Below are positions 20,492 to 28,066 of a stretch of DNA of 48,125 nucleotides, one piece after another. The notes under the pieces were generated by a model, which did not search any database, was not told the origin of the DNA, and saw only the letters and a program-made list of their open reading frames with translations. Both the position numbers and the translations under genes were made by a program. Every line of letters begins with the position of its first letter. Position 1 is the first letter of the stretch. Source of the stretch: Lacticaseibacillus sharpeae JCM 1186 = DSM 20505. Its GTDB lineage: Bacteria > Bacillota > Bacilli > Lactobacillales > Lactobacillaceae. Location: NCBI RefSeq assembly GCF_001436225.1, contig NZ_AYYO01000008.1, positions 1-48,125 of the forward strand. Reading direction: 5' to 3'.

Positions 20492-21610
20492 TTAATCTAC
20501 GTATACGCGGGGGACCCGTTCACTTAGGCAGCACGCGATTTCGTAATGAATGGTCCCGGCAAAATCCGCCACATCCTGCAGCGTGATTTCGTCATCGCCA
20601 TCGCGGCCCACCAGGGTAACTTTCGTGCCGCGTGGGTATGCGTGCGGCAGCCGAATCATGAACTGATCCATGCAGACACGCCCCACAATTGGGCACCGAT
20701 GGCCGTCAACGAGCACCGTTGCGCCCTGCATCCGCCGCAACCACCCGTCGGCATAACCCATGGGCACGGTCCCGATGAATTCATCTTCGGCACTGACGTA
20801 GGTTGCCCCGTAGGAAACGGTGGTTCCCGCCGGCACGTGTTTGCACATTACCAGTGCGGACTCAATGCGCATCGCGGGCTCCAAGGCATATGGTGTGTGC
20901 GCAATGGTGCGGCCCGATGGATTCAAGCCATAAATGCCGACGCCAAAGCGCACCATGTTGCCGTGACAAGCGTCGTGCCAGAGGCTGGTTGCGGTGTTGG
21001 CCACGTGAACGTAGCGCGGCCGTTGTGGCAGCGCCGCGACGAATTCATTGAAGCGGGCACACTGAGCCTTGAACTGCGTATCGTCCACCTCATCGGCCGT
21101 CGCGAAGTGGGTGAAAATGCCCGCTAGTGTAAATTTAGCGGGTTCGTCTTGCATGAATGCGGCCGCTTGTTGCAGCTCGGCGGTGTCCGTAAAGCCAATC
21201 CGGCCCATCCCCGTATCGGTGGCCAGGTGCACCCGCAGCGGCTTTGTGCCGGTCAAGTTTTGACTAGCTGCATGCAGCCACGAATTTTCAGCAACCGGCA
21301 CCGCAATGTCGTTGTCTGCAGCCAGCTGCACTGCCTCCGGGTCGACAATCCCGAGCACCAAGATTGGTCCCGTAATTCCGGCCCGCCGCAATTCAAGCGC
21401 CTCATCGAGCACCGCCACGCACAACCCGGTTGCCCCAGCAGCGCGGGTCAACTTGGCCACCTCGACGAGCCCGTGCCCGTACGCATTGGCCTTGACCACG
21501 GCGAACAGTTCCGTGCCCGCCTTTAGCTGCGCGCAGGCCGCTGCCACGTTATGCTTAATCGCGCTGCGACGCACAATTGCCTTGGTTGGTCGGTGCAGTG
21601 CTACAACCAT
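20492..21610 (-). CDS. alr: Alanine racemase
   Basis: This PLP enzyme makes D-alanine for peptidoglycan and teichoic acids. The 372-residue protein has the PLP lysine motif VVKANAYGHG near residue 40 and the SYGATYV region with the catalytic Tyr near 265. The ATG at 21610 overlaps the acpS stop (TGATG), so the two are translationally coupled. GGAAGGAAG lies about 11 bases before it. The acpS-alr-antitoxin-mazF order is conserved in lactobacilli and bacilli. Confidence 0.97.
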   Translation of the reverse strand: MVVALHRPTKAIVRRSAIKHNVAAACAQLKAGTELFAVVKANAYGHGLVEVAKLTRAAGATGLCVAVLDEALELRRAGITGPILVLGIVDPEAVQLAADNDIAVPVAENSWLHAASQNLTGTKPLRVHLATDTGMGRIGFTDTAELQQAAAFMQDEPAKFTLAGIFTHFATADEVDDTQFKAQCARFNEFVAALPQRPRYVHVANTATSLWHDACHGNMVRFGVGIYGLNPSGRTIAHTPYALEPAMRIESALVMCKHVPAGTTVSYGATYVSAEDEFIGTVPMGYADGWLRRMQGATVLVDGHRCPIVGRVCMDQFMIRLPHAYPRGTKVTLVGRDGDDEITLQDVADFAGTIHYEIACCLSERVPRVYVD

Positions 21611-21966
21611 CAAAGATTACTTCCTTCCAAAATCACTTCAGTAAATACTAATTCATCGGTATGACTAATCGAAACGTGCGCCGTACCCGCAAACGGTCCG
21701 GTCACCACGGGGCGACCGCTTGTGTCATTCAGTGTTTCCACGGCGTGCAGGGCCACTACCCCGAGGCCGGTACCCATCGCCTTGGCGTAGCTCTCCTTGA
21801 CGGAAAAGCGGCCGGCCAAATACTCCAGTGCCCGCTGCCCCGCCAGTGCCTGCCACTGTGCCAGTTCGCTGGCCGTCAGCACCTTCGCAGCAAAATGGGG
21901 ATTGCGCGTTTGGGCCTGCGCAATTCGCGCTAGTTCGGTTACATCAATGCCTAGTCCTGAAATCAC
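21610..21966 (-). CDS. acpS: Holo-[acyl-carrier-protein] synthase
   Basis: AcpS transfers 4'-phosphopantetheine from CoA to acyl carrier protein, switching on fatty acid synthesis. The 118-residue protein has the two magnesium motifs, GIDVTEL (Asp 8) and FSVKESYAKA (Glu near 57), and the usual length. I chose the GTG at 21966 (MISGLGID) with AGGAAGG about 9 bases before it. The open frame extends upstream beyond the promoter and is not used. Confidence 0.95.
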   Translation of the reverse strand: MISGLGIDVTELARIAQAQTRNPHFAAKVLTASELAQWQALAGQRALEYLAGRFSVKESYAKAMGTGLGVVALHAVETLNDTSGRPVVTGPFAGTAHVSISHTDELVFTEVILEGSNL

Positions 21967-22007
21967 GCAATCACCTTCCTGCTCAACGTTTGCTCTTTGC
22001 ACATATG

Positions 22008-22035
22008 ATAATACCAGCTTTATTTGCTCACGTAA
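22008..22035 (-). promoter_or_regulatory. Promoter of acpS-alr
   Basis: On the minus strand TTACGT (22030-22035), a 16-base spacer and TATTAT (22008-22013) lie about 42 bases before the acpS start. Confidence 0.6.
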
Positions 22036-22064
22036 CTCGATTATTGATGAAAAGTCTTCACTTA

Positions 22065-22098
22065 GCATGTTGCAACCCGCACGTCAGCGGTTGCAACA
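22065..22098 (-). terminator. Hairpin after the CorA gene
   Basis: On the minus strand TGTTGCAACCGC pairs with GCGGGTTGCAACA across a short loop, directly after the CorA stop. No T-run follows, so it may be an mRNA-stabilising hairpin or a factor-dependent terminator. Confidence 0.5.
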
Positions 22099-22101
22099 CG
22101 G

Positions 22102-23052
22102 CTAGAGGTAATCCTTCTTGTGCAGCATGTACGCACTCACCGCACAAATCACCGTGGTCCCGGCCAGAATCGCCCAGAACGACCAGTAGTGGTGCGCCAG
22201 GGGCACCGGCACGTTCATCCCCCACAAGCCGCCGATGACGGTAGGCACGGTGAGGATGATGGTGATGCTGGTGAGCACCTTCATGATGATGTTCAAGTTG
22301 TTCGAAACAATCGAACTGACCGTGGTGTTGTATTGTTCCAGAATGCGTTCGGTCACCCCGACCATCGTGCGTGCCTGGTGCGCCTCCACCATCACCGACT
22401 TGAGCCATTCATCGTAGCCGTCCGTAGTGAAGTAGCGGTCCTTAACGCGTAGTTTCTTGAGCACCGGCATCGTGTTGTCCAGCACCGACTCGAAGTAGAT
22501 CAGCGACTTTTGCAACGCCATGATTTGGTAAAGCTGTTTGTTCGCGACGGCCTTGCCCAGCCCCAGCTGCATCTGGTCCACCTCGTCGTTCACCCGCACC
22601 ATCGCGTGCACGAAATCATGGAGCACACACCACAAGATATGCAGGGCGAATTCTTCGGGCCGGCTGCTGATCTCACGGCCGCCACGCACGCCCGCACCAA
22701 TCTGGGCCGGAATGCGCACCGCGCTAATCGTCAGTAACTTATCCGGCATCAAAAACAATGTCAGGGGTGCAGTCTCGTACTCCAAATAACCAATTTCGTT
22801 CAATTTGAGCACGGGGTAGCGGACAACAATGAGCCCGGGGCGATTGTCGTCAGGGTCGAGCCAGGCACTGCGCGGATCTTCATGCGCATCACTAGCAGCC
22901 TGCATTTCACGCAAATCAAGTTGGTACGTTGTGCTGGCGGCCGCGAGCTCCGCGTCCGTGGGCGCCTCCAAGTGGACCCACGTCGCCAGATCCGCCGTGG
23001 TTGTCTCCGCATGGCCTGCATTAATCCGATAATATTGAATCACCGCACTCAC
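22102..23052 (-). CDS. corA: CorA-family divalent metal transporter
   Basis: The 316-residue protein has a long soluble N-terminal funnel domain and two C-terminal membrane helices (about 255-280 and 290-310). The family signature GMN is seen in GGLWGMNVPVP between the helices. CorA proteins form pentameric Mg2+ (or Co2+/Ni2+) channels in the plasma membrane. No magnesium riboswitch is visible upstream. It ends 136 bases before the acpS start and is transcribed separately. Confidence 0.92.
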   Translation of the reverse strand: MSAVIQYYRINAGHAETTTADLATWVHLEAPTDAELAAASTTYQLDLREMQAASDAHEDPRSAWLDPDDNRPGLIVVRYPVLKLNEIGYLEYETAPLTLFLMPDKLLTISAVRIPAQIGAGVRGGREISSRPEEFALHILWCVLHDFVHAMVRVNDEVDQMQLGLGKAVANKQLYQIMALQKSLIYFESVLDNTMPVLKKLRVKDRYFTTDGYDEWLKSVMVEAHQARTMVGVTERILEQYNTTVSSIVSNNLNIIMKVLTSITIILTVPTVIGGLWGMNVPVPLAHHYWSFWAILAGTTVICAVSAYMLHKKDYL

Positions 23053-23193
23053 CTCTTAGCTCAATTATACAACGCCGGCCAGTAAAATCCGCGCGGCAAA
23101 TTTCCCATGTGCGCGCATTGCGTGCTATATTGAAGGTAACATTTTCAGAAACACCCGCATACCACACTCGCTAATTGCATGAGGAGGTTACCA

Positions 23194-23739
23194 ATGGACA
23201 AACAATCCGCCCGCGGCCAGCAAATCGCCGCCCTCAAGAACTACCCCCAAGATTTGCGTGCTACCGAAACTGCCGCCATAATTGCGCAGTTAACCGCGCT
23301 GCCCGCCTGGCAAGCAGCCCAAACCATCGCCACCACGATCAGTGGCCCGTTCGAATTCGGCACTGCCGGGGTGATTGCGGCGGCTGAAAAGGCGGGCAAA
23401 GCGATTCTGCTTCCGCGCGTCATGCCCAAGCGCCAAATGGCCTTCATGCCGTACCGCGGTCAAGACAAGTTGATTCGTAGCAAGTTCGGTCTGCTCGAGC
23501 CGGCCTATGACGAGGCAACCATGAACAACGCGCCCGACCTGGTCGTCGTGCCCGGGCTCGCCTACGCACTGGATTCACACAAACGGCTGGGTTTTGGCGG
23601 CGGCTACTACGACCGCTTCCTGGCCCAATATACCGGGACAACCGTTGCGCTGGCCCTGCCCATTCAAGCATTTGACACCAGCTTCTGGCCGGAAGACGAG
23701 TTCGACATTGCGTTGCAACATATCATCACGCTCCACTAA
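23194..23739 (+). CDS. 5-formyltetrahydrofolate cyclo-ligase
   Basis: The enzyme turns 5-formyl-THF into 5,10-methenyl-THF with ATP, returning a storage folate to one-carbon metabolism. The 181-residue protein shows the C-terminal signature GFGGGYYDRFLA and the VVVPGLAYAL region. I chose the ATG at 23194 (MDKQSARG) with GAGGAGG 6 bases before it. It lies 39 bases before the AEC carrier gene and is probably co-transcribed with it. Confidence 0.94.
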   Translation: MDKQSARGQQIAALKNYPQDLRATETAAIIAQLTALPAWQAAQTIATTISGPFEFGTAGVIAAAEKAGKAILLPRVMPKRQMAFMPYRGQDKLIRSKFGLLEPAYDEATMNNAPDLVVVPGLAYALDSHKRLGFGGGYYDRFLAQYTGTTVALALPIQAFDTSFWPEDEFDIALQHIITLH

Positions 23740-23778
23740 ATTTGCGGGTCCGCCCGCCTACATAAGAGGTCCTATACA

Positions 23779-24723
23779 TTGACAGCATTCATATCTAGCG
23801 TTTTGGGCGTGACGGAGATTCTCGTCCTGATTGCCCTCGGTTATTTCTTAGCGGCCAAAAACTGGCTGAGCAAGGATAGCGGCAAAATCATTGCCAAAAT
23901 TGTGACCCAAGTCGCGCTGCCCGCGTACATGGTCGTCACGGTCAGTTCCAAATTCAGCGCCAAAGAGTTAATCAACCTTCTGCCGCAACTGCGGTACCCC
24001 CTGATTTCCATGGCCATTCTCGGTGTCCTCTCCGCCATCGTCATGCGGCTCATTCACGTGGAGAAGATGCACGAAGGTTTGTTCTGTTCAATGTTCCTAA
24101 ACTCCAACACCGTCTTCATCGGCTTACCTGTGAACCTCGCGCTGTTTGGCGCCAAGAGTCTGCCGTACGTGCTGGTCTACTACATGGCCAACACGACGAT
24201 TTTTTGGACCATCGGCGTGTACCTCATCCAGCACGATGGCCCCACCGCCGCGTCGTTCGACTGGCGCAAGACACTGGGCAAGATTTTCTCCCCGCCCCTG
24301 CTGGGCTTCATTGTCGGCATCATCATCGTCCTGCTGCACATCCAGCTACCCGACTTCTTGATGGCCGACCTGAACTACGTCGGCAGCCTGACCATCCCCG
24401 GCTCCATGTTCTTCATCGGGATTACCATCTACCAGGCGGGCCTGCGCAAGGCGTTCACGTTTAATAAAGACCTGCTCGGGGTCCTGTTTGGCCGCTTCAT
24501 CGCCGCGCCCCTCGTGATGACGGTTCTCCTGTCGTTCGCCGACATGTCGCCCTTGATGCGGTCCATCTTCATCATTCAGTCCTGCATGCCCGTCATGACC
24601 AACGCGCCGGTTGTCGCGCGCCTGTATGATGCCGACACGGAGTTCGCCGCAATTGGGGTGGCCAGCTCCACCGTGCTCGCCATGGTGGTCATTCCCCTCG
24701 TCATGACGTTCTTGGCCTCGTAA
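23779..24723 (+). CDS. AEC-family transporter (malate/auxin efflux carrier type)
   Basis: The 314-residue membrane protein has about ten helices in the two-bundle layout of the AEC family, with SCMPVMTNAPVVARLYDAD near the C terminus and a polar break in helices 4 and 9. In lactic acid bacteria such proteins are often linked to malate or other organic acid transport, but the substrate cannot be read from the sequence. It starts with TTG, preceded by AAGAGG at 9 bases. Confidence 0.88.
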   Translation: MTAFISSVLGVTEILVLIALGYFLAAKNWLSKDSGKIIAKIVTQVALPAYMVVTVSSKFSAKELINLLPQLRYPLISMAILGVLSAIVMRLIHVEKMHEGLFCSMFLNSNTVFIGLPVNLALFGAKSLPYVLVYYMANTTIFWTIGVYLIQHDGPTAASFDWRKTLGKIFSPPLLGFIVGIIIVLLHIQLPDFLMADLNYVGSLTIPGSMFFIGITIYQAGLRKAFTFNKDLLGVLFGRFIAAPLVMTVLLSFADMSPLMRSIFIIQSCMPVMTNAPVVARLYDADTEFAAIGVASSTVLAMVVIPLVMTFLAS

Positions 24724-24750
24724 TACCAGATCCGCATATGTACGCAAGCA

Positions 24751-24791
24751 AAAAGAGTGTGCCCACGTAAAACTGTGGTCACACTCTTTTA
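24751..24791. terminator. Bidirectional terminator between the AEC gene and lexA
   Basis: AAAAGAGTGTG pairs with CACACTCTTTT, extended by CCAC/GTGG. T-runs flank the stem on both strands, so it can end both convergent transcripts. Confidence 0.9.
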
Positions 24792-24795
24792 CTTG

Positions 24796-25425
24796 TTATT
24801 CGAGATCTTCGCGGTATAACCCGACGACCAGCCCCAGGATGGTGACGGTATCGAAGTACATGTCTTCCATGTCGTCGTTTTCGGGGTGCAGGCGCACGCG
24901 GCCGTTCTCCCGGTAGAAGCGCTTGACCGTGGCTTCGATATCCTCGGTCATGGCCACCACAATCTGGCCGTTCTCGGCTTCGTGTTGCTTCTTGATGATG
25001 AGCAAGTCGCCGTTCAAAATGCCAATCTTAATCATGGAACTGCCCTGCACGCGCAGCATGAAGAGGTCTTCTTCGTCGTAGTTGAGGCCCGTGGGCACGG
25101 GGAAGTAATCCTCGATGTTCTGTTCGGCAGTAATGGGAATCCCGGCCGCAACCGTGCCCACCACCGGAATACCGAGCTGCTCACGCACCCCAATATATTC
25201 CAGACCAGCAGCCGTTAATTCGAGCGTGCGTGGCTTAGCGGGGTCCTTGGCGATGAGCCCCGCTGCCTGCATCTTCTCTAGGTAAACTGCGACGGTGGAT
25301 GATGAACTCAGCCCAACTGCCGCGCCGATTTCGCGCACCGTTGGGGGGAATCCGCGGTCTTCAATTCCGTCATGAATCGTGGTCAGAATCTGTGTCCAAC
25401 GCGCCTTGGTCTTCTCATTTGGCAT
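24796..25425 (-). CDS. lexA: SOS repressor LexA
   Basis: LexA represses DNA-damage genes and cleaves itself when RecA filaments form. The 209-residue protein has a winged helix at the N terminus (VREIGAAVGLSSSSTVAVYL), the cleavage site Ala-Gly in GTVAAGIPI (near 92), and the catalytic Ser in VQGSSMIKIG (near 128). The Lys lies in EATVKRFYREN (near 165). An SOS box overlaps its own promoter, so it should be autoregulated. Confidence 0.97.
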   Translation of the reverse strand: MPNEKTKARWTQILTTIHDGIEDRGFPPTVREIGAAVGLSSSSTVAVYLEKMQAAGLIAKDPAKPRTLELTAAGLEYIGVREQLGIPVVGTVAAGIPITAEQNIEDYFPVPTGLNYDEEDLFMLRVQGSSMIKIGILNGDLLIIKKQHEAENGQIVVAMTEDIEATVKRFYRENGRVRLHPENDDMEDMYFDTVTILGLVVGLYREDLE

Positions 25426-25458
25426 ACCGTTTGCCTCGCCTTCCGTTTCGTTAAATTA

Positions 25459-25487
25459 AGAATACCAATCCGAACGCCTGTTTGCAA
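25459..25487 (-). promoter_or_regulatory. lexA promoter with SOS box
   Basis: On the minus strand TTGCAA (25482-25487), a 17-base spacer and TATTCT (25459-25464) form the promoter. CGAAC-GCCT-GTTTG at 25471-25484 matches the Gram-positive SOS consensus CGAACNNNNGTTCG with one change, and covers the -35 and the spacer. I saw no other SOS box of this quality in the window. Confidence 0.85.
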
Positions 25488-25647
25488 CACAAAACGCCGA
25501 AAAACATTGATTTATTAGGCTTAATCGGCATTTTGCACCTAATTATGCCCACGCAAATCGTAAATCAAGGATAACTCTCGCCTTGTTCATGGTTTTTCAC
25601 GCCCACTCTGGTATCATGGAGTTAGTAAGAAAAGGGAGGGAATCCTC

Positions 25648-26118
25648 ATGGCAGATATCGTTCTGATTGTAATCACAGCCGCGCTACTATCACTGGGCGC
25701 ATACAACATCTTCTGGCAGTCCCAGATTCAGCTGCGCGCCAACTACGCATTCGGTGAAATCTTCTGGGGTGCCATCATCGCCGTCTGGATGACCACCACG
25801 GGCCTGCACAGCTGGCCACTTGTCGTCTGCACCGCCGCCTTCGTCCTCATTTACGTCATGGCTGGCGTCGGGGGGATTGGCCCCAACCGCTTGATTGGCC
25901 AGGGTGCATTCGGCCGCGTGTTCAAGTACGACACACTCAAGAACATCGCGCTCACCCCAATCAACGCCCGCAACGGTCGCGGCGTCGTCATTGCGGTCTT
26001 CTCATTCAACCGGCGCAACGTGCAACTGATCTTCAAGCAGCCACTGGAAACCGTGCTCGAAACTCTGCGCGGAACGGTGCCCGCTTCAACGCGCCTAACC
26101 ATTCAAAAAATCAACTAG
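25648..26118 (+). CDS. Small membrane protein, function unknown
   Basis: The 156-residue protein has about three hydrophobic segments in the first half (4-20, 38-55, 58-75) and a soluble basic/beta C-terminal part (about 85-156). I do not recognise the family. AAGGGAGGG lies before the ATG. It is divergent from lexA, but its own promoter shows no SOS box. The gene ends at a strong terminator, so it stands alone. Confidence 0.75.
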   Translation: MADIVLIVITAALLSLGAYNIFWQSQIQLRANYAFGEIFWGAIIAVWMTTTGLHSWPLVVCTAAFVLIYVMAGVGGIGPNRLIGQGAFGRVFKYDTLKNIALTPINARNGRGVVIAVFSFNRRNVQLIFKQPLETVLETLRGTVPASTRLTIQKIN

Positions 26119-26130
26119 CATTACCTTTAT

Positions 26131-26177
26131 CCGCAAGTGCCGCCAAATATTTTTGGCTGGTACTTGCGGTTTTTTTG
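26131..26177 (+). terminator. Terminator after the small membrane protein gene
   Basis: CCGCAAGTGCC pairs with GGTACTTGCGG (one G-U pair) and is followed by seven T. It isolates the upstream gene from the transporter locus. Confidence 0.9.
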
Positions 26178-26265
26178 TATTCCATAACGCCCGTCAGCTC
26201 GGGCTTTGTTCTCATTATTTTCGCATTATTGACCAACATCGTCCCCACGAATATTAAAAAAAGTG

Positions 26266-26294
26266 TTGACACCTGTATGAATATTCGGTATTCT
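26266..26294 (+). promoter_or_regulatory. Promoter of the Phe leader and first binding-protein gene
   Basis: A perfect -35 TTGACA (26266-26271), a 17-base spacer and TATTCT (26289-26294) lie 47 bases before the Phe leader peptide. Confidence 0.82.
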
Positions 26295-26341
26295 CAGTCA
26301 CGTAAACAAACACATCGCTATCAAAGTAAGGAGTGCTCCTG

Positions 26342-26401
26342 ATGATTAAAATCAGCCAAACACAACTGAATAACGCGTTTTTCTTCGGCTTTTTCGGATA
26401 G
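26342..26401 (+). CDS. Phe-rich leader peptide (19 residues)
   Basis: The peptide reads MIKISQTQLNNAFFFGFFG and ends with TAG. Five of its last seven residues are Phe (codons 13-15 and 17-18, at 26378-26386 and 26390-26395). AAGGAG lies 8 bases before the ATG. The stop codon is the first base of segment 1 of the hairpin chain that follows. A ribosome waiting at the Phe codons would leave segment 1 free, while one reaching the stop would cover it. It is too short to have another obvious function and is paired with a Tyr version at 27752-27811. Confidence 0.88.
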   Translation: MIKISQTQLNNAFFFGFFG

Positions 26402-26470
26402 CGGTTTGCATCGTGGATGCAAGCCGCGCAGCTTGCATCCATGAGGCCGAAGCAATTTAACTTGCCATTC

Positions 26471-26520
26471 AACCGCCACATGGATTTTGAACTTCAATCC
26501 ATGTGGTGGTTTTTATTTTC
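26471..26520 (+). terminator. Phe leader terminator 1
   Basis: AACCGCCACATGGATT pairs with AATCCATGTGGTGGTT (16 pairs, one G-U), followed by TTTATTTT. Its 5' arm is segment 4 and its 3' arm is segment 5 of the attenuator. Confidence 0.88.
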
Positions 26521-26529
26521 CGGAGATAT

Positions 26530-26568
26530 ACGGCCGGCCACATGAATTGTGGCCGGCCGTTTTGTTTT
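26530..26568 (+). terminator. Phe leader terminator 2
   Basis: ACGGCCGGCCACA pairs with TGTGGCCGGCCGT (13 pairs, 5-base loop) and is followed by TTTGTTTT. A second terminator so close behind the first is unusual, and an equivalent one is found in the Tyr leader. Confidence 0.85.
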
Positions 26569-26637
26569 CCTCGGGTGCACACCTAGTAAACAAAGCATGG
26601 CAACAACTGGATGAACACACACTTGGAGGAAACAAAC

Positions 26638-27600
26638 ATGAAGATGAAGAAGATTATGACCGCCGCAATGACCGTTGCTACCGTTGCCCTGCTCGCTGCC
26701 TGCGGGAACAAGGCTGATTCGAAGGCCAGCACCAAGACCGTGAAAGTCGGGATCTTGCAGCTCATTAACCAGTCCGCACTGGACGACGCGCGCAAAGGTT
26801 TCATTCAGGAACTGGCCAAGGAAGGTTACAAAGAAGGCAAGAACCTGAAGATTGATTACGTCAACGCCCAGGGGGACCAGGCAAACCTGACCACCATGAG
26901 TCAGCGCCTCAAGCGGGATAAGAACGACCTGAACCTCGCCATCGCCACCCCAGCCGCGCAGGCATTGCAGAAGGAAGACACGGATACGCCAATGGTCTTC
27001 ACCGCCATCACCGACCCGAAGTCAGCCGGGCTCGTCAGCAACTTGCAGGCGCCCGACAAGAACGCCACCGGGGTCACCGACATGGTTTCCGTTGCCGGAC
27101 AGATTAAGCTCTTGCACCGCATCGCACCAAAGGCCAAGACGGTTGGCTTGCTCTACAACGCCGCTGAAGCCAACTCACTGGTGCAGATTAAGCTCGCCAA
27201 GGCCGCACTGAAGGCGCAGGGCCTGAAGGTGGTCGAAAAGACAGTTGCTTCCACCAACGACGTCGCGCAGACCACGACTTCCATTGCCCACCAGGTTGAT
27301 GCTATCTACATCCCAACCGACAACACGATGGCCGCAGCGATGGCGACGGTCGGCAAGATTACCAGCGAAACGAAGACGCCAGTAATCGCCGCAGCTAGCA
27401 CCATGGTTCAGGATGGTGGCCTGGCCACTAACGGGATTAACTACAAGGATCTCGGCGTTCAGACCGGGAAGATGGCCGTGAAGATTCTGAAGGGCAAGGC
27501 CGTAAAGGACGTGGCCGTTGAATCCCCCGCCAAGGTTTCCGTCGTGGTGAACAAGAAGATTGCTAAGGCACTGAACATTGACCCAAGTACCATTAAGTAA
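26638..27600 (+). CDS. ABC transporter substrate-binding lipoprotein, Phe-controlled
   Basis: The 320-residue protein starts with a lipoprotein signal (MKMKKIMTAAMTVATVALLAAC), with lipobox LAAC and the lipid-bearing Cys near 22. The mature part is a TrpX/COG2984-type binding domain. It shares long stretches with the paralogue at 28067-29032, for example GILQLINQSALDDARKGF. The Phe leader in front suggests that it delivers phenylalanine to the shared permease; that is inference. The start at 26638 has CTTGGAGGAAACAAAC before it, whose UUGGAGG matches the small RNA loops. No permease or ATPase directly follows, and no terminator lies between its stop and the next promoter. Confidence 0.85.
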   Translation: MKMKKIMTAAMTVATVALLAACGNKADSKASTKTVKVGILQLINQSALDDARKGFIQELAKEGYKEGKNLKIDYVNAQGDQANLTTMSQRLKRDKNDLNLAIATPAAQALQKEDTDTPMVFTAITDPKSAGLVSNLQAPDKNATGVTDMVSVAGQIKLLHRIAPKAKTVGLLYNAAEANSLVQIKLAKAALKAQGLKVVEKTVASTNDVAQTTTSIAHQVDAIYIPTDNTMAAAMATVGKITSETKTPVIAAASTMVQDGGLATNGINYKDLGVQTGKMAVKILKGKAVKDVAVESPAKVSVVVNKKIAKALNIDPSTIK

Positions 27601-27679
27601 CCAGATTTTTTAAACCCCGCACCGCCGCGCAGTAATCCGTTTTCACGGACGCCGCGTTAAAACTAAATAAATATTCTCC

Positions 27680-27708
27680 TTGACTTTAAAAATCCATGAG
27701 TATAGTAT
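27680..27708 (+). promoter_or_regulatory. Promoter of the Tyr leader and transporter genes
   Basis: TTGACT (27680-27685), a 17-base spacer and TAGTAT (27703-27708). A TATAGT two bases upstream is an alternative -10 with a 15-base spacer. It lies 43 bases before the Tyr leader peptide. Confidence 0.7.
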
Positions 27709-27751
27709 TACAGCCATACGATACCGCTATTACTTGAAAGGAGCGTTAACC

Positions 27752-27811
27752 ATGACTAACTTACACAGCAAGAACTTGTTTAACGCTTATTACTACGGCT
27801 ATTACGGATAG
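27752..27811 (+). CDS. Tyr-rich leader peptide (19 residues)
   Basis: The peptide reads MTNLHSKNLFNAYYYGYYG and ends with TAG. Codons 13-15 and 17-18 are TAT TAC TAC and TAT TAC, exactly the Phe leader codons with the middle T changed to A. The Gly codons, the stop and the following bases are the same. AAAGGAG lies 8 bases before the ATG. As in the Phe leader, the stop codon is the boundary of segment 1. Confidence 0.88.
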   Translation: MTNLHSKNLFNAYYYGYYG

Positions 27812-27884
27812 CGGTTTGCATCAGGATGCAAGCCGACTCAAGGTTTGTATCCATGATGGTCGTATCACTTAACGTGCATCTGAC

Positions 27885-27925
27885 GCCACATGGAGGAAGT
27901 TAATCCATGTGGCTTTTTATTTTTC
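27885..27925 (+). terminator. Tyr leader terminator 1
   Basis: GCCACATGGA pairs with TCCATGTGGC (10 pairs, 9-base loop), followed by TTTTTATTTTT. Confidence 0.88.
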
Positions 27926-27936
27926 CGGAAAAAAGT

Positions 27937-27976
27937 AGGCCGGCCACGTGGATTAATCCGTGGCCGGCCTTTTTGT
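27937..27976 (+). terminator. Tyr leader terminator 2
   Basis: AGGCCGGCCAC pairs with GTGGCCGGCCT and is followed by TTTTTG. It is the counterpart of terminator 2 in the Phe leader. Confidence 0.85.
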
Positions 27977-28066
27977 ACCGGCAACCACGGCTGCGGACTC
28001 CTACGCGCCACGCAATTATCAAGTCAAAACGCTCGCTGTTGAACGTACATTTGGAGGAAAAATATT

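Larger units (their letters stand above)
26401..26568 (+). promoter_or_regulatory. Phe attenuator: seven-segment chain with two terminators
   Basis: Segments 1 and 2 (26401-26412 with 26416-26427) form a 12-pair stem. Segments 2 and 3 (26415-26424 with 26431-26440) pair perfectly over 10 bases. Segments 3 and 4 pair over 26437-26443 with 26479-26485, plus three pairs beyond one A-A mismatch. Segments 4 and 5 form terminator 1 (26471-26511, 16-pair stem, then TTTATTTT). Segments 5 and 6 pair over 26500-26506 with 26538-26544. Segments 6 and 7 form terminator 2 (26530-26560, 13-pair stem, then TTTGTTTT). The registers 1:2/3:4/5:6 and 2:3/4:5/6:7 exclude each other, giving read-through or double termination. 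Confidence 0.82.
27811..27976 (+). promoter_or_regulatory. Tyr attenuator: seven-segment chain with two terminators
   Basis: Segments 1 and 2 pair over 27812-27821 with 27826-27835. Segments 2 and 3 pair over 27824-27834 with 27842-27852 (11 pairs, two G-U). Segments 3 and 4 pair over 27850-27855 with 27889-27894, plus three pairs beyond a bulge. Segments 4 and 5 form terminator 1 (27885-27913). Segments 5 and 6 pair over 27902-27913 with 27943-27954 (12 pairs, one G-U). Segments 6 and 7 form terminator 2 (27937-27970). Several base changes against the Phe leader keep the pairing, which supports the model. Confidence 0.82.

Noticed and set aside
26295-26637. T-box riboswitch before the transporter genes
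   Set aside because: No T-box sequence or specifier stem is visible; a leader peptide with a ribosome site and Phe codons explains the region better.
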